From CAZBUB01 sp964494985 (GTDB lineage Bacteria; Desulfobacterota; Desulfovibrionia; Desulfovibrionales; Desulfothermaceae), in assembly GCA_964494985.1 (NCBI GenBank), contig CAZBUB010000039.1, positions 1 to 23,184 of the forward strand: DNA of 23,184 bases, read 5' to 3'. The translations under genes and the position numbers were made by a program. Every line of letters starts with the position of its first letter. The first letter of the stretch is position 1. Shown piece by piece: positions 13,610 to 20,555 of the stretch. The notes beneath the pieces were generated by a model. The model did not search any database. It saw only the letters and a program-made list of their open reading frames with translations, and was not told the DNA's origin.

Positions 13610-13897
13610 TTATGTGTCCTGCAAGCTCTCGCCAGTTATTGACAGGCTGGAGCTTTCGGCGAGCTCGCTTTCCCCATCTTCCCAGGTAAGCTTTATCTGC
13701 AGCTTGGTGTTATTGGCCTTCTTTTTGGCTTTCACAGAAAACTTCACTATTCTGGGAGGATGAAGGGTCAAATTCTCTTTATTAGTTGCCAGCTGGATCT
13801 CCCCTTTTTCCAGCCCATCCTGCAGGGCCTGCACAAATTGCTTGATACTCAGACAATCCTGCAGGGATTCATGAAAAAAACGTCCTTCTTTCGACAT
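13610..13897 (-). CDS. second amphi-Trp-type small protein, GAK locus
   Basis: A 95-residue protein with the same plan as the amphi-Trp protein at the other end of the locus: a helix SIKQFVQALQDGLEKGEIQLA (about 17-37), strands LTLHPPRIVKFSVKAKKK, and a final amphipathic strand with the signature Trp (TKLQIKLTWED). A short acidic tail follows. No catalytic residues are evident. It lies 32 nt after the PHP-like gene and 63 nt before the PhoU-kinase gene, so it is probably co-transcribed. A ribosome site is weak: AGGAAA lies too far upstream (about 17 nt). It may be an alternative or paired carrier for the same enzymes. It could instead be classed with the GAK XXXCH-type small proteins; I cannot decide between them. 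Confidence 0.62.
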   Translation of the reverse strand: MSKEGRFFHESLQDCLSIKQFVQALQDGLEKGEIQLATNKENLTLHPPRIVKFSVKAKKKANNTKLQIKLTWEDGESELAESSSLSITGESLQDT

Positions 13898-13929
13898 ATT
13901 GGCCGTAATTAGTTTCCTGGTTTTCCTGT

Positions 13930-15087
13930 TCAGCCATCCAGTATGGCTTTGTATTCCTGGATGGTCCTGCTGCGGCTGACCTGATTTCTGATCAATTTCT
14001 TGCTTATGGACAGATCTTCCCAGGCAGGCTGATAGCCGATTTCCCGTGCCGCTTTGGCCTGGTCCTGGAACTCCCTGTCCTTGACCTTTTCGCCCAAATG
14101 GGTGTCGTCGCCCATGAAAATAAGAAGCTTCTTACTGTTACCACTCTCCCGGTTCTTGCGGTTGACCACAGAGATCAAGAACTCTGTGTACTTCTGGGAC
14201 TGGGGATTCCAGACCTCATAGCCGTCCACATCGTAGTCAGCCAGCAGGATAGGCCAAAACTGCTCCGGATGGGGAATGATCACCCCGGCCCTGTGCAGCC
14301 TGGCTTCTTCAATAATCTCGGAAGTACGGTAAAAATACTGCAAAGAAAAGTCCTCTTTCACTCGTTTTTTTACTGCCTTAAGGAAGTTCTGGCAGCGGTC
14401 GATTGCCACTGGGTCGTAATCCTGGCGCAAGTAATCAAAAAAGTTGCGAATCAACTTGTTCTTAAACATACTGGTTGGTATATGCTCAAAGTATTCATCC
14501 ACCAGGAGCTTGATCTTCTGGACATAGATGCTGCAAAACTGTATCAGCTCCAAGTCAGCTCCGGTGTCTTTAGAGGCTGCCTCCATTCTTTCCTGAACAG
14601 GTTCCAGGATGGTTTGCATAAAGCTAAGCAGCTGGGAGGAGCGATATTTACGGGTATGCTCTAGCATGGACTGGAGCACGTTTTCCTGGGCAATATTTTG
14701 GCTTTTGAAGTGAAGCAAGAGCTGGACCTTTTGATTGAAGCCCTGGGAATAGCAGTCTACTTCCACCCCGCTGTAGCCTGCATAGGACCTGATTTCATTG
14801 TGCTCAGTGGGTATGATCAACTCAGTTTCCCGGTTGGGATACATACGATCGATGCGCTCTATGGCCAGGTCCAGGGGAATATATTCAGGATGCCAGTGCA
14901 CGGCCAAGACTTCCCTTTGTCTGGGAAAAACCTGTTCCGGATTCCTGATGCTCTCTTGCTGCTCAGGCTCAAGGTTTGCATTGATGACCTTAAGGAAGAT
15001 CTCCCTGTCCTTTTTGGTGATCTCCTCAGGTATCTGCTCAGGATAAATATCCGGACACTGGGGATGCTTTTTGACAATGGCCACCAT
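13930..15087 (-). CDS. PHP-like putative metallohydrolase, first gene of GAK locus
   Basis: A 385-residue protein with motif-level resemblance to PHP (polymerase and histidinol phosphatase) hydrolases: VLAVHWHPEYIP (H64, H66), LIIPTEHNEI (E95, H96, N97), GVIIPHPEQFWP with ADYDVDGYEVWNPQ (about 270-297), and FMGDDTHLGEK (about 324-334), where an HP and a D-x-H are metal ligands in PHP enzymes. The region between (about 130-265) is a long helical insert. No membrane segment or signal peptide is seen. A role as phosphatase or phosphoesterase acting with the locus kinases is inference. The ATG has AGGGGG upstream. It is the first gene of the cluster, behind a candidate promoter with an 8-bp inverted repeat. 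Confidence 0.62.
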   Translation of the reverse strand: MVAIVKKHPQCPDIYPEQIPEEITKKDREIFLKVINANLEPEQQESIRNPEQVFPRQREVLAVHWHPEYIPLDLAIERIDRMYPNRETELIIPTEHNEIRSYAGYSGVEVDCYSQGFNQKVQLLLHFKSQNIAQENVLQSMLEHTRKYRSSQLLSFMQTILEPVQERMEAASKDTGADLELIQFCSIYVQKIKLLVDEYFEHIPTSMFKNKLIRNFFDYLRQDYDPVAIDRCQNFLKAVKKRVKEDFSLQYFYRTSEIIEEARLHRAGVIIPHPEQFWPILLADYDVDGYEVWNPQSQKYTEFLISVVNRKNRESGNSKKLLIFMGDDTHLGEKVKDREFQDQAKAAREIGYQPAWEDLSISKKLIRNQVSRSRTIQEYKAILDG

Positions 15088-15141
15088 ACTAGCCCCCTAT
15101 GCGTATTAAAATCAGTTTTAGCAAAGGAATTTTACAATTTT

Positions 15142-15173
15142 GTCTCATGCGGAGACGCTTCGTGAAGCCGTCT
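15142..15173 (-). promoter_or_regulatory. overlapping hairpins in the GAK leader
   Basis: GTCTC-ATGCG-GAGAC (15142-15156) and AGACGCTTC-GT-GAAGCCGTCT (15153-15173, one bulged C) both form stems but share bases 15153-15156, so only one can fold at a time. They sit between the promoter candidate and the first gene. Confidence 0.3.
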
Positions 15174-15230
15174 GGCCAAAAGTTCAACTTTATTTCTTTT
15201 TAAATCAGGAAGATGCATAAAAATGTCCCT

Positions 15231-15280
15231 TTTGCTCAGTCTATAGCATACATTTACTCACGATATTGAGCAAATGTCAA
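15231..15280 (-). promoter_or_regulatory. candidate promoter with flanking inverted repeat for the GAK locus
   Basis: On the minus strand TTGACA (15275-15280) is a perfect -35, followed after 18 bp by TAAATG (15251-15256), a plausible -10. A perfect 8-bp inverted repeat TTTGCTCA...TGAGCAAA (15231-15238 and 15267-15274) brackets the -10, one arm adjoining the -35. This looks like an operator. The first gene begins at 15087, giving a leader of about 155 nt. Confidence 0.5.
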
Positions 15281-15305
15281 AGTCTGAGCCGGGACCTTGT
15301 AGACT

Positions 15306-15572
15306 TTATGGGGAGGCCTTGCGAGCAAGATAGTGCTGGTCCAATGACTGCCTCAGGTAAACCTTAATAAGAGCCTGACGACTAATATTCAATTCCCGGG
15401 CCAGGTCATCCAACTCCTTGAGCATGTCAATGCTAAAATCCACATTGACCCTTTGAATTGATGGCTTCATCTCGCCTTTATTGGTGAAAAAGCTGGAGAT
15501 GTCTTCACCGTTCATTGCTTTTTCAGCGATTTCATCGGCTGAAAGCTGATTTTGTTTAGCTATATTCTTCAT
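15306..15572 (-). CDS. brnA: BrnA-type ribbon-helix-helix antitoxin
   Basis: An 88-residue protein. The C-terminal part (about 35-80) is a ribbon-helix-helix DNA-binding fold: PSIQRVNVDFSIDMLKELDDLARELNISRQALIKVYLRQSL. The N-terminal acidic segment (SADEIAEKAMNGEDISSFF) is typical of antitoxins that bind their toxin. AGAGGA upstream of the ATG supports this start. It overlaps the end of the toxin gene by 17 nt, so the pair is co-translated, with the toxin first as in BrnT-BrnA systems. It probably also represses its own promoter through the palindrome at 15846-15860. The BrnA name is by toxin pairing and fold. Confidence 0.75.
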   Translation of the reverse strand: MKNIAKQNQLSADEIAEKAMNGEDISSFFTNKGEMKPSIQRVNVDFSIDMLKELDDLARELNISRQALIKVYLRQSLDQHYLARKASP

Positions 15573-15834
15573 ACAGTTTTTCCTCTTGCTTTGTGGACTT
15601 CCAGAGAGTGACAAGGTGATAATACTCTCCTCTTTCATCCTCTCTGATCTCAAATATGACCGAAAAGAGTCTGCCCTTTACCCATCCGATGGCACGAAAC
15701 TGCTCAGGATCATCATTGCGGCAGTCAACATAATGTGGATGTGACCAGCTTTCCTGGACTTCTTCAAAGTCTATACCTCGTCTAGGGTCAGATTTTATTT
15801 TTTCGCTCTTGAGGCGGTCGAATTTAAACCTCAT
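15556..15834 (-). CDS. brnT: BrnT-type ribonuclease toxin
   Basis: A 92-residue protein matching the BrnT family (formerly DUF497), which adopts a RelE-like fold and cuts RNA: MRFKFDRLKSEKIKSDPRRGIDFEEVQESWSHP at the start, then RAIGWVKGRLFSVIFEIREDERGEYYHLVTLWKSTKQEEKLYEE, where the GRL-x3-IF strand and the final basic/aromatic helix are family hallmarks. Length is normal, so the toxin is probably intact. The start codon follows a perfect palindrome and a promoter-like TTGACA, so transcription begins very close to it. No strong Shine-Dalgarno is present, which may keep toxin levels low. Confidence 0.85.
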   Translation of the reverse strand: MRFKFDRLKSEKIKSDPRRGIDFEEVQESWSHPHYVDCRNDDPEQFRAIGWVKGRLFSVIFEIREDERGEYYHLVTLWKSTKQEEKLYEEYS

Positions 15835-15845
15835 GATATCAAAAA

Positions 15846-15878
15846 GTATAATTGTTATACCTTGATGTCAACAAGAAC
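15846..15878 (-). promoter_or_regulatory. promoter and operator of the BrnT/BrnA pair
   Basis: The palindrome GTATAA-CAA-TTATAC (15846-15860) lies 12-26 nt upstream of the toxin ATG and overlaps the -10 region. A TTGACA-like -35 sits about 15-17 bp further upstream on the minus strand (about 15866-15871). The position fits autorepression by the ribbon-helix-helix antitoxin. Confidence 0.6.
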
Positions 15879-15894
15879 TTTTGGCTAGAAGCAG

Positions 15895-16055
15895 GGCCCA
15901 AAATGATTCCCTCCAGCCCGTTCTTGCGGATGCGGTAGCAGATTCTAGGTTCGCAGATGCCCAAGAGCCTGGCCGCGAGCCGCTTTTCCCCTTTGCTTTC
16001 CTGTAAGGCAGTCATGGTCTGCTGCTTCTTTAGCTTTTTTATTTTGGACTTCTTC
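15895..16055 (-). pseudogene. remnant of a sigma-54 activator Fis-type helix-turn-helix
   Basis: Between the toxin promoter and the glycosyltransferase stop, the minus strand encodes MTALQESKGEKRLAARLLGI followed by CEPRICYRIRKNGLEG. This closely follows the C-terminal Fis helix-turn-helix of NtrC-type activators (ALxxxxGNKxxAARLLGIxxxxLxYRxKKxGL). No AAA+ or receiver domain precedes it. An upstream helical piece (SLIEEEVQNKKAKEAADHD) sits in another frame. It looks like a decayed gene end. Confidence 0.5.
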
Positions 16056-16056
16056 C

Positions 16057-18552
16057 TCAATCAAACTGAGCATTTTCAGCCAGCCGCGGCGCAGGTTTCT
16101 GATCTCTGTCTTCTGAGCTCTGTCTTCCATCTTCATACATCTCCCAGCTGCGGATAAAGGCCTCCTGGGTGGATCTTCCCAGCATATATTGCCTGGCCTG
16201 GATTTTCATGTTCAGCAGCCGCTGGGGATCATCAGCTAAGGTTAAAATAGCTTTTTCCAGGGCCCGGGCATCCAGAGCCGGAACGATCAGTCCGGTCTGT
16301 TCCGGAATCAAATTTTCCTGCGGGCCGCCCTGATCTGTAACAATGACCGGCAATCCTGAAGCCTGGGCCTCCAGGACCACGTTGCCAAAGGTATCTGTGG
16401 TGGAAGGAAAGACAAAAATATCGCTGGAGGCATAGGCCTGGGCCAGGTCCTGCCCGGTCAAAACTCCGGCAAAAACGGCCCGAGTTCCGGACAGGTCGGA
16501 TTGCATCTCCCTCATATACGGACCTTGCCCCACAATGATAAGCTGGATATCGTCCCGCAGCTTTTGGATCTTGGTGTAGGCCCGGACCAGGATCTCCAGG
16601 TTTTTCTCCTTGGAGACCCGGCCCACATACAGCAGCTTAACTCGATCCCTTTGCAGTCCAAACCGTTTTTCCCAGAATCCGTTTTTATGTTCGTGATGAA
16701 ATCGGTCCGTGTCGACCCCCCGAGGATACAGCTTGATTTTGTCCCCTTGGATGCCATGGGCCGTCAACTCATCTCCAGTGGCTCGAGAGGGGACGTAGAC
16801 CGTATCCAATTGGTTATAGTACCAGGTTATCAACTTCCACATCAAAGCCTCCATGTCTTCATCCCCGGTGAGCTGGGCCGCGTATTGAGGAAATGCGGTA
16901 TGATAGGTCCCGTATATGGGCAAATGCAGGATCCTGGCCGTAGCCAGGGCGGCCAGGCCCATAGGCCCTGGGGTGGAGGTGTGGATGTGAGTGAAATCGT
17001 TTTCTGCACAAAAGTCCAGAATCTCTAAAAAGGAGGGACAGGCCAAATCCAGTTCCGAGTATTCCGGGACCTCAATACGCCCAAAAGGCGCAAAATCAAT
17101 CTGTTTGTCCATTGCCAGCTTCGATCCGCAGGTCAGGACATACAGGTCTTTGTGCAGATCTTTGGCTAATTGGGCTTGATTTTGTAAGCTGAAAGCTACG
17201 CCGTTACACTGGTCAAATGTGTCGGTAAACAGAGCCACCTTAGGGGATTTGGATCGAGCCGTCGACGGTGAGTTTTGCAAACGTGCCAGACAGGCCTGGG
17301 CCAGAGGGCGATCCTTACTATAAAAGCCAAAAGCCAGGAAATACGGGGCTAACAAAGCATATACCGAGCCCCCGGATCCGATGGTGGCAAAGATGTTGAA
17401 CAGCTTGGCCTGGGAGGCGCTTTCCACCAAGGTCTGGGAAAAATTTTTTATCAGTCTGTCTGATGCAGCCCGGACAAAATTGAACCAATCATCCTCTCGA
17501 TCCTGAAAAGACCGGTCCGGGTCATGGACCATGTCCAGCAGATGCGGATTGTTGTTTAATATGGCCAGGCCCTCTTGGTGGATCATGGAGGTTACATCAG
17601 AGGAACCCCCGAGCTTGAAAAAAAACCGCTCTCCCCGCTTGGTCCCCAGGTAGTCATACAGCCAGCTCCAAAACCCCTTGTTCTTCCCTTTTTTACCGGT
17701 CAGGGCACAGTCCACAAATTGCAGAAGCTCATCTTTTTGCACAAAGCGCTCCAGATTGAACTTAGCTTTGTAGAATTGATAGGCGATGGCGTACAAATTG
17801 TGGCCCATGGTTCTGGCTGAGACAGGTTGACTATGTGGCTCTGCCCTTCCCTGTCTCAGGCCCTGCAGGAAGTCTTGGATTCCGACAGCCCCTGGAACCC
17901 GGGTATAGGCCCGGGCGATGTTCAGGGAGGAATGGTCGTCTGAGCCTGCAGTTAGGGCCTTGATCCATGGTCTTTCACTCCCGGGCTCCAAGCCGTGTTT
18001 GTCAGCCAAAAGCTCAATATCTTTTGCGCTCAGAGCTTTCAGGATTTGCTCCAGGATCAGATTTTGGAACTCATCCCTGGAGCCATTGAGCTCAAAGAGA
18101 TCAAAAAGCAGAAGCATCTGCTCAAAATGCTCGACGCTCAGGCGATTATTCATGTCGAAAAAAGGGTGGGCCACGATGTGCACAATTCCTTGATCCCGCA
18201 AATAGGGAACCAAATCGAAAATATTCTGGCGCAGATGCTGGATGTCCCGGTGCTGCTCTTGGCTGATGTCCAAAGTCAGGACATGGATCTTGCAGCCGTC
18301 CTGCGGAAAATAAGAGGTCACTTCCTCACTGATGAAGGCCCCGGGCAGATGGGCGATCTCCAGGGCTCCTGCAATGGAATTGTGATCGGTGATAGTCACC
18401 AGATCCATGCCCCGATCCTGGGCCAGGCCATAGACCCGCCTGGGATCTGAAAAACTTTCTGGACAGTCGATCTTTTGCAGTATCCATTGTGAGGGTCGTT
18501 TGGAATACTTGGAGTGCACGTGTAAATCGGCTTTGAGCCCTGGTAAGTTCAT
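16057..18552 (-). CDS. PHP-domain / GT4 glycosyltransferase fusion
   Basis: An 831-residue cytoplasmic fusion. Residues 1-270 are a PHP metallohydrolase: DLHVHSKYS (9-17), ITDHNSI, VHIVAHPFF and TAGSDDHSS supply the metal ligands. Residues about 280-445 are a helical linker that I do not recognise. Residues about 450-800 are a GT-B glycosyltransferase of family 4: FTDTFDQCNGVAFSL, PRGVDTDRF, LYVGRVSKEKNLEILVRAY and the donor-site FPSTTDTFGNVVLEAQASGLPVIVTDQGG with its E-x7-E. GGGAG is the ribosome site. A likely role is transferring a sugar to a lipid or polysaccharide while the PHP part hydrolyses a phosphate ester. The donor and acceptor are unknown. The gene stands alone between two toxin-antitoxin pairs; the 216 bp upstream (18553-18768) show nothing recognisable. 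Confidence 0.9.
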   Translation of the reverse strand: MNLPGLKADLHVHSKYSKRPSQWILQKIDCPESFSDPRRVYGLAQDRGMDLVTITDHNSIAGALEIAHLPGAFISEEVTSYFPQDGCKIHVLTLDISQEQHRDIQHLRQNIFDLVPYLRDQGIVHIVAHPFFDMNNRLSVEHFEQMLLLFDLFELNGSRDEFQNLILEQILKALSAKDIELLADKHGLEPGSERPWIKALTAGSDDHSSLNIARAYTRVPGAVGIQDFLQGLRQGRAEPHSQPVSARTMGHNLYAIAYQFYKAKFNLERFVQKDELLQFVDCALTGKKGKNKGFWSWLYDYLGTKRGERFFFKLGGSSDVTSMIHQEGLAILNNNPHLLDMVHDPDRSFQDREDDWFNFVRAASDRLIKNFSQTLVESASQAKLFNIFATIGSGGSVYALLAPYFLAFGFYSKDRPLAQACLARLQNSPSTARSKSPKVALFTDTFDQCNGVAFSLQNQAQLAKDLHKDLYVLTCGSKLAMDKQIDFAPFGRIEVPEYSELDLACPSFLEILDFCAENDFTHIHTSTPGPMGLAALATARILHLPIYGTYHTAFPQYAAQLTGDEDMEALMWKLITWYYNQLDTVYVPSRATGDELTAHGIQGDKIKLYPRGVDTDRFHHEHKNGFWEKRFGLQRDRVKLLYVGRVSKEKNLEILVRAYTKIQKLRDDIQLIIVGQGPYMREMQSDLSGTRAVFAGVLTGQDLAQAYASSDIFVFPSTTDTFGNVVLEAQASGLPVIVTDQGGPQENLIPEQTGLIVPALDARALEKAILTLADDPQRLLNMKIQARQYMLGRSTQEAFIRSWEMYEDGRQSSEDRDQKPAPRLAENAQFD

Positions 18553-18768
18553 AATTTTTCTCCCTGGTCATGGTCTGGGGGTGGGCTGGAAACCTTACAG
18601 ACCTTGGGCATACCCCAAGCCCATGACAGGAAAGTGACGAGAGCTTTGCGGTTGTGTGAAACCAGGAAAAAAAGAAGGAAGGAGGTCTATCGGAATGTTG
18701 GGGCCTAAAAAGGTATCGCTTTGATCTGTGTGGAAAGCATTTTGAAAAACTTACTTTTTCAGGACAGT

Positions 18769-19161
18769 TTATTCCCGGAAATAAAAAATTCCCTGTACAT
18801 AACCAAAATGTTTGTCCCTGGAAAAAAGCTTATATCCGTGCTGCATAGCACAGGCAGCAATCCATATGTCGTTTGTCGGAATGGGAGTACCTGCCTGTTT
18901 AAGACTATTGAGTATAAACGCATAGAAATCTGATGTTTCTGCATCAACACGATGAAGAGCTACTCGCGGGGAATTTAAAAATATATCAAGCTCTTGTCTG
19001 TTCTGTCTTTCCTTATGCCCAGCCTTGAATCCTGAATAAAGCTCGCCCAAGCTGATTGTAGATATGCCGATTGTTTCGATTTTTCGCAGTATGTCTACAA
19101 CCTCGGTCTCGCCCTTCATGGCTAAGGAGTAAATATTCGTGTCAATAAGCACTTTCGTCAT
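18769..19161 (-). CDS. vapC: VapC-type PIN-domain ribonuclease toxin
   Basis: A 130-residue PIN domain. The acidic active-site residues are present: the aspartate in VLIDTNIYSLAM, the glutamate in ISTISLGELYSG, and the C-terminal TNDIWIAACAMQHGYKLFSRDKHF (D and D). PIN toxins cut tRNA or other RNA with Mg2+. The length is normal for VapC. The ATG overlaps the antitoxin stop as ATGA; a GTG two codons upstream is an alternative start closer to GAGGAA. The product looks intact. It is the second gene of a toxin-antitoxin operon. Confidence 0.87.
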   Translation of the reverse strand: MTKVLIDTNIYSLAMKGETEVVDILRKIETIGISTISLGELYSGFKAGHKERQNRQELDIFLNSPRVALHRVDAETSDFYAFILNSLKQAGTPIPTNDIWIAACAMQHGYKLFSRDKHFGYVQGIFYFRE

Positions 19162-19418
19162 GACCACAGTTCCTCATCAATCTGCCGTTCTGTATCGATC
19201 TTTCGGCTCACAGCAGAATATTCCTCTTCACTCCATCGGCCAAAAAGATCATCAAGGTCATTGTATTCTTTTGAGAATTTTTTGTCATGCTGCAAGCCAA
19301 GCTCTTTTCTGATAATTTCCAGGATCAATTGATTTATGCTTTTTTTCTGCCAGGAAGCTGTTTGCTTCAGCTTATTTTTCAACTCAGGGTCTATACCCCG
19401 TATGGTTAGAGACTGCAT
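19158..19418 (-). CDS. vapB: VapB-type antitoxin (FitA-like)
   Basis: An 86-residue protein. The first 45 residues (MQSLTIRGIDPELKNKLKQTASWQKKSINQLILEIIRKELG) are a FitA/VapB-type ribbon-helix-helix DNA-binding domain. The acidic C-terminus (LDDLFGRWSEEEYSAVSRKID) would wrap the PIN toxin. The ATG has GGAGG 5 nt upstream, which favours it over an ATG 12 codons earlier. A perfect palindrome 28-46 nt upstream is its probable operator. Confidence 0.83.
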   Translation of the reverse strand: MQSLTIRGIDPELKNKLKQTASWQKKSINQLILEIIRKELGLQHDKKFSKEYNDLDDLFGRWSEEEYSAVSRKIDTERQIDEELWS

Positions 19419-19445
19419 GTGTACCTCCAAGAAGCAATCAGTAGT

Positions 19446-19464
19446 TGATATCAATATGATATCA
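19446..19464 (-). promoter_or_regulatory. operator palindrome of the VapB/VapC pair
   Basis: TGATATC-AATAT-GATATCA is a perfect 7-5-7 palindrome, 28 nt upstream of the antitoxin start. It overlaps the position expected for the promoter. Such palindromes are the standard sites for autorepression by VapB. Confidence 0.65.
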
Positions 19465-19472
19465 TCAATGGC

Positions 19473-19661
19473 ATGCTCACGGGGCTATGTCAAGACCAAG
19501 AGATAAACAGGGGCTCGCGGCTGGAAACAGGGCTCGGCCCGGAACTGGACTTGTGGAGGGAAGAGCAGATGATTGCCAGCAGCCTTGCCCGCAGGATGTC
19601 GGAGCTGGAGCTGCCGCAGATGCTGCCCCAGGCGGATGAGGTTAAGCTCAAGGAAAAGTAA
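19473..19661 (+). pseudogene. short ORF, possible gene-end remnant
   Basis: A 62-codon plus-strand ORF without a ribosome site. Its last 30 codons (SSLARRMSELELPQMLPQADE region) use organism-typical codons and look like the charged C-terminus of a larger protein, while the first 30 do not. I cannot name a parent family. The rest of 19465-19710 holds nothing else that I recognise. Confidence 0.2.
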
Positions 19662-19710
19662 AATGACTAAGAAATATTGCCTGCCGACCCCGCAAGGCCA
19701 AAGTCGGGAC

Positions 19711-20172
19711 TTACTTGCGCTCCCACTGCGAACTCAAAGGGGTAAGGCATCCACTCTCCACCCAGTTCTTGAACTCCTGCATCTTTTCTTTGATCCCGTC
19801 TCGAATGGTCCGGATTTTGTTCAGCCTGTGCTCCTTCTCTCCGCTCACTTGAGACGGATCTGGAAAAGGAAGATGCAATCTATGGGCCAGTCCTGGAAAT
19901 ATTGGGCAACTGTCTTCTTCCTGCTCACAAACGGTGATCACAAAATCGAAAATCCGACCCTGATGGAAGAGATCAAAGACCTTTTGCGAGGACTTGAAGG
20001 AAATGTCGATACCGTCTTCCAGCAGGACGGTGATCACATCGGGATTGATCGGGCCGGGCTCGAACCCGGCGCTTTCTACCTGAAATTTTTGACCGCCTAC
20101 TTGCCGAAGGTAGGCCTCGGCCATCTGACTGCGGGCGCTGTTGTGGGTACAAATGAAGAGTACTTTGTACAT
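19711..20172 (-). CDS. arsC: thioredoxin-dependent arsenate reductase / LMW phosphatase
   Basis: A 153-residue protein with the low-molecular-weight tyrosine-phosphatase fold. The P loop is CTHNSAR (C8 to R14) and the aspartate loop is PFPDPS (D105). Two further cysteines lie in CEQEEDSC (C82, C89), the arrangement used by thioredoxin-coupled ArsC for its disulfide cascade, which reduces arsenate to arsenite. All three redox cysteines are present, so it should be an active reductase rather than a plain phosphatase. The ribosome site is weak. It follows the small HMA-like gene by 11 nt, so the two share an operon. No arsenite pump or ArsR gene is visible; the partner efflux gene may lie elsewhere. 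Confidence 0.9.
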   Translation of the reverse strand: MYKVLFICTHNSARSQMAEAYLRQVGGQKFQVESAGFEPGPINPDVITVLLEDGIDISFKSSQKVFDLFHQGRIFDFVITVCEQEEDSCPIFPGLAHRLHLPFPDPSQVSGEKEHRLNKIRTIRDGIKEKMQEFKNWVESGCLTPLSSQWERK

Positions 20173-20183
20173 AGGCGATTTCT

Positions 20184-20555
20184 TTAGAGTAAAGCAGTCA
20201 CCAGGCTCAAGCGGCTGCCGGAAAGAGCCCAGTCAGCCACCAGGCTCAGGCCAATTTTGCCCATGTAGCGTCCAGCATGGGAAAAGGACTTCTGCAGGCT
20301 CTGATCCAAGCCAGTAACTAGCTTGTGGTCAATGTACTTGCATTCTAGAATCAGATTGGTCATATGCTGAACAGGCATAATCTGCTGGTCATACAAAATT
20401 ACCACACTGCCGGTCAGGGGATTTGTTGCTATGCCCTCAATGCCTTCTTGCCCTTGAAAACAGCTTGCCACCTCCTGCAGCAAAGTTTTGTTCCCCTTAA
20501 AATCGGGATTCTTCATCCGTACTCTCCCAGGGACATGGTGGATATAGTGCTTCAT
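20184..20555 (-). CDS. small HMA-like domain protein
   Basis: A 123-residue protein whose first 75 residues form a heavy-metal-associated-like fold without CxxC: YIHHVPGRVRMKNPDF, then GIEGIATNPLTGSVVILYDQ. The same VPGR and NPLTGSV signatures appear in two plus-strand proteins of the divergent operon, so all three carry one HMA-like module. The C-terminus (ADWALSGSRLSLVTALL) is weakly hydrophobic. The start at 20555 is chosen because GGAGG lies 8 nt upstream; an earlier ATG at 20624 has no such site. Without the metal cysteines, a structural or regulatory role in an ATPase complex is more likely than metal transfer; this is inference. Confidence 0.75.
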   Translation of the reverse strand: MKHYIHHVPGRVRMKNPDFKGNKTLLQEVASCFQGQEGIEGIATNPLTGSVVILYDQQIMPVQHMTNLILECKYIDHKLVTGLDQSLQKSFSHAGRYMGKIGLSLVADWALSGSRLSLVTALL

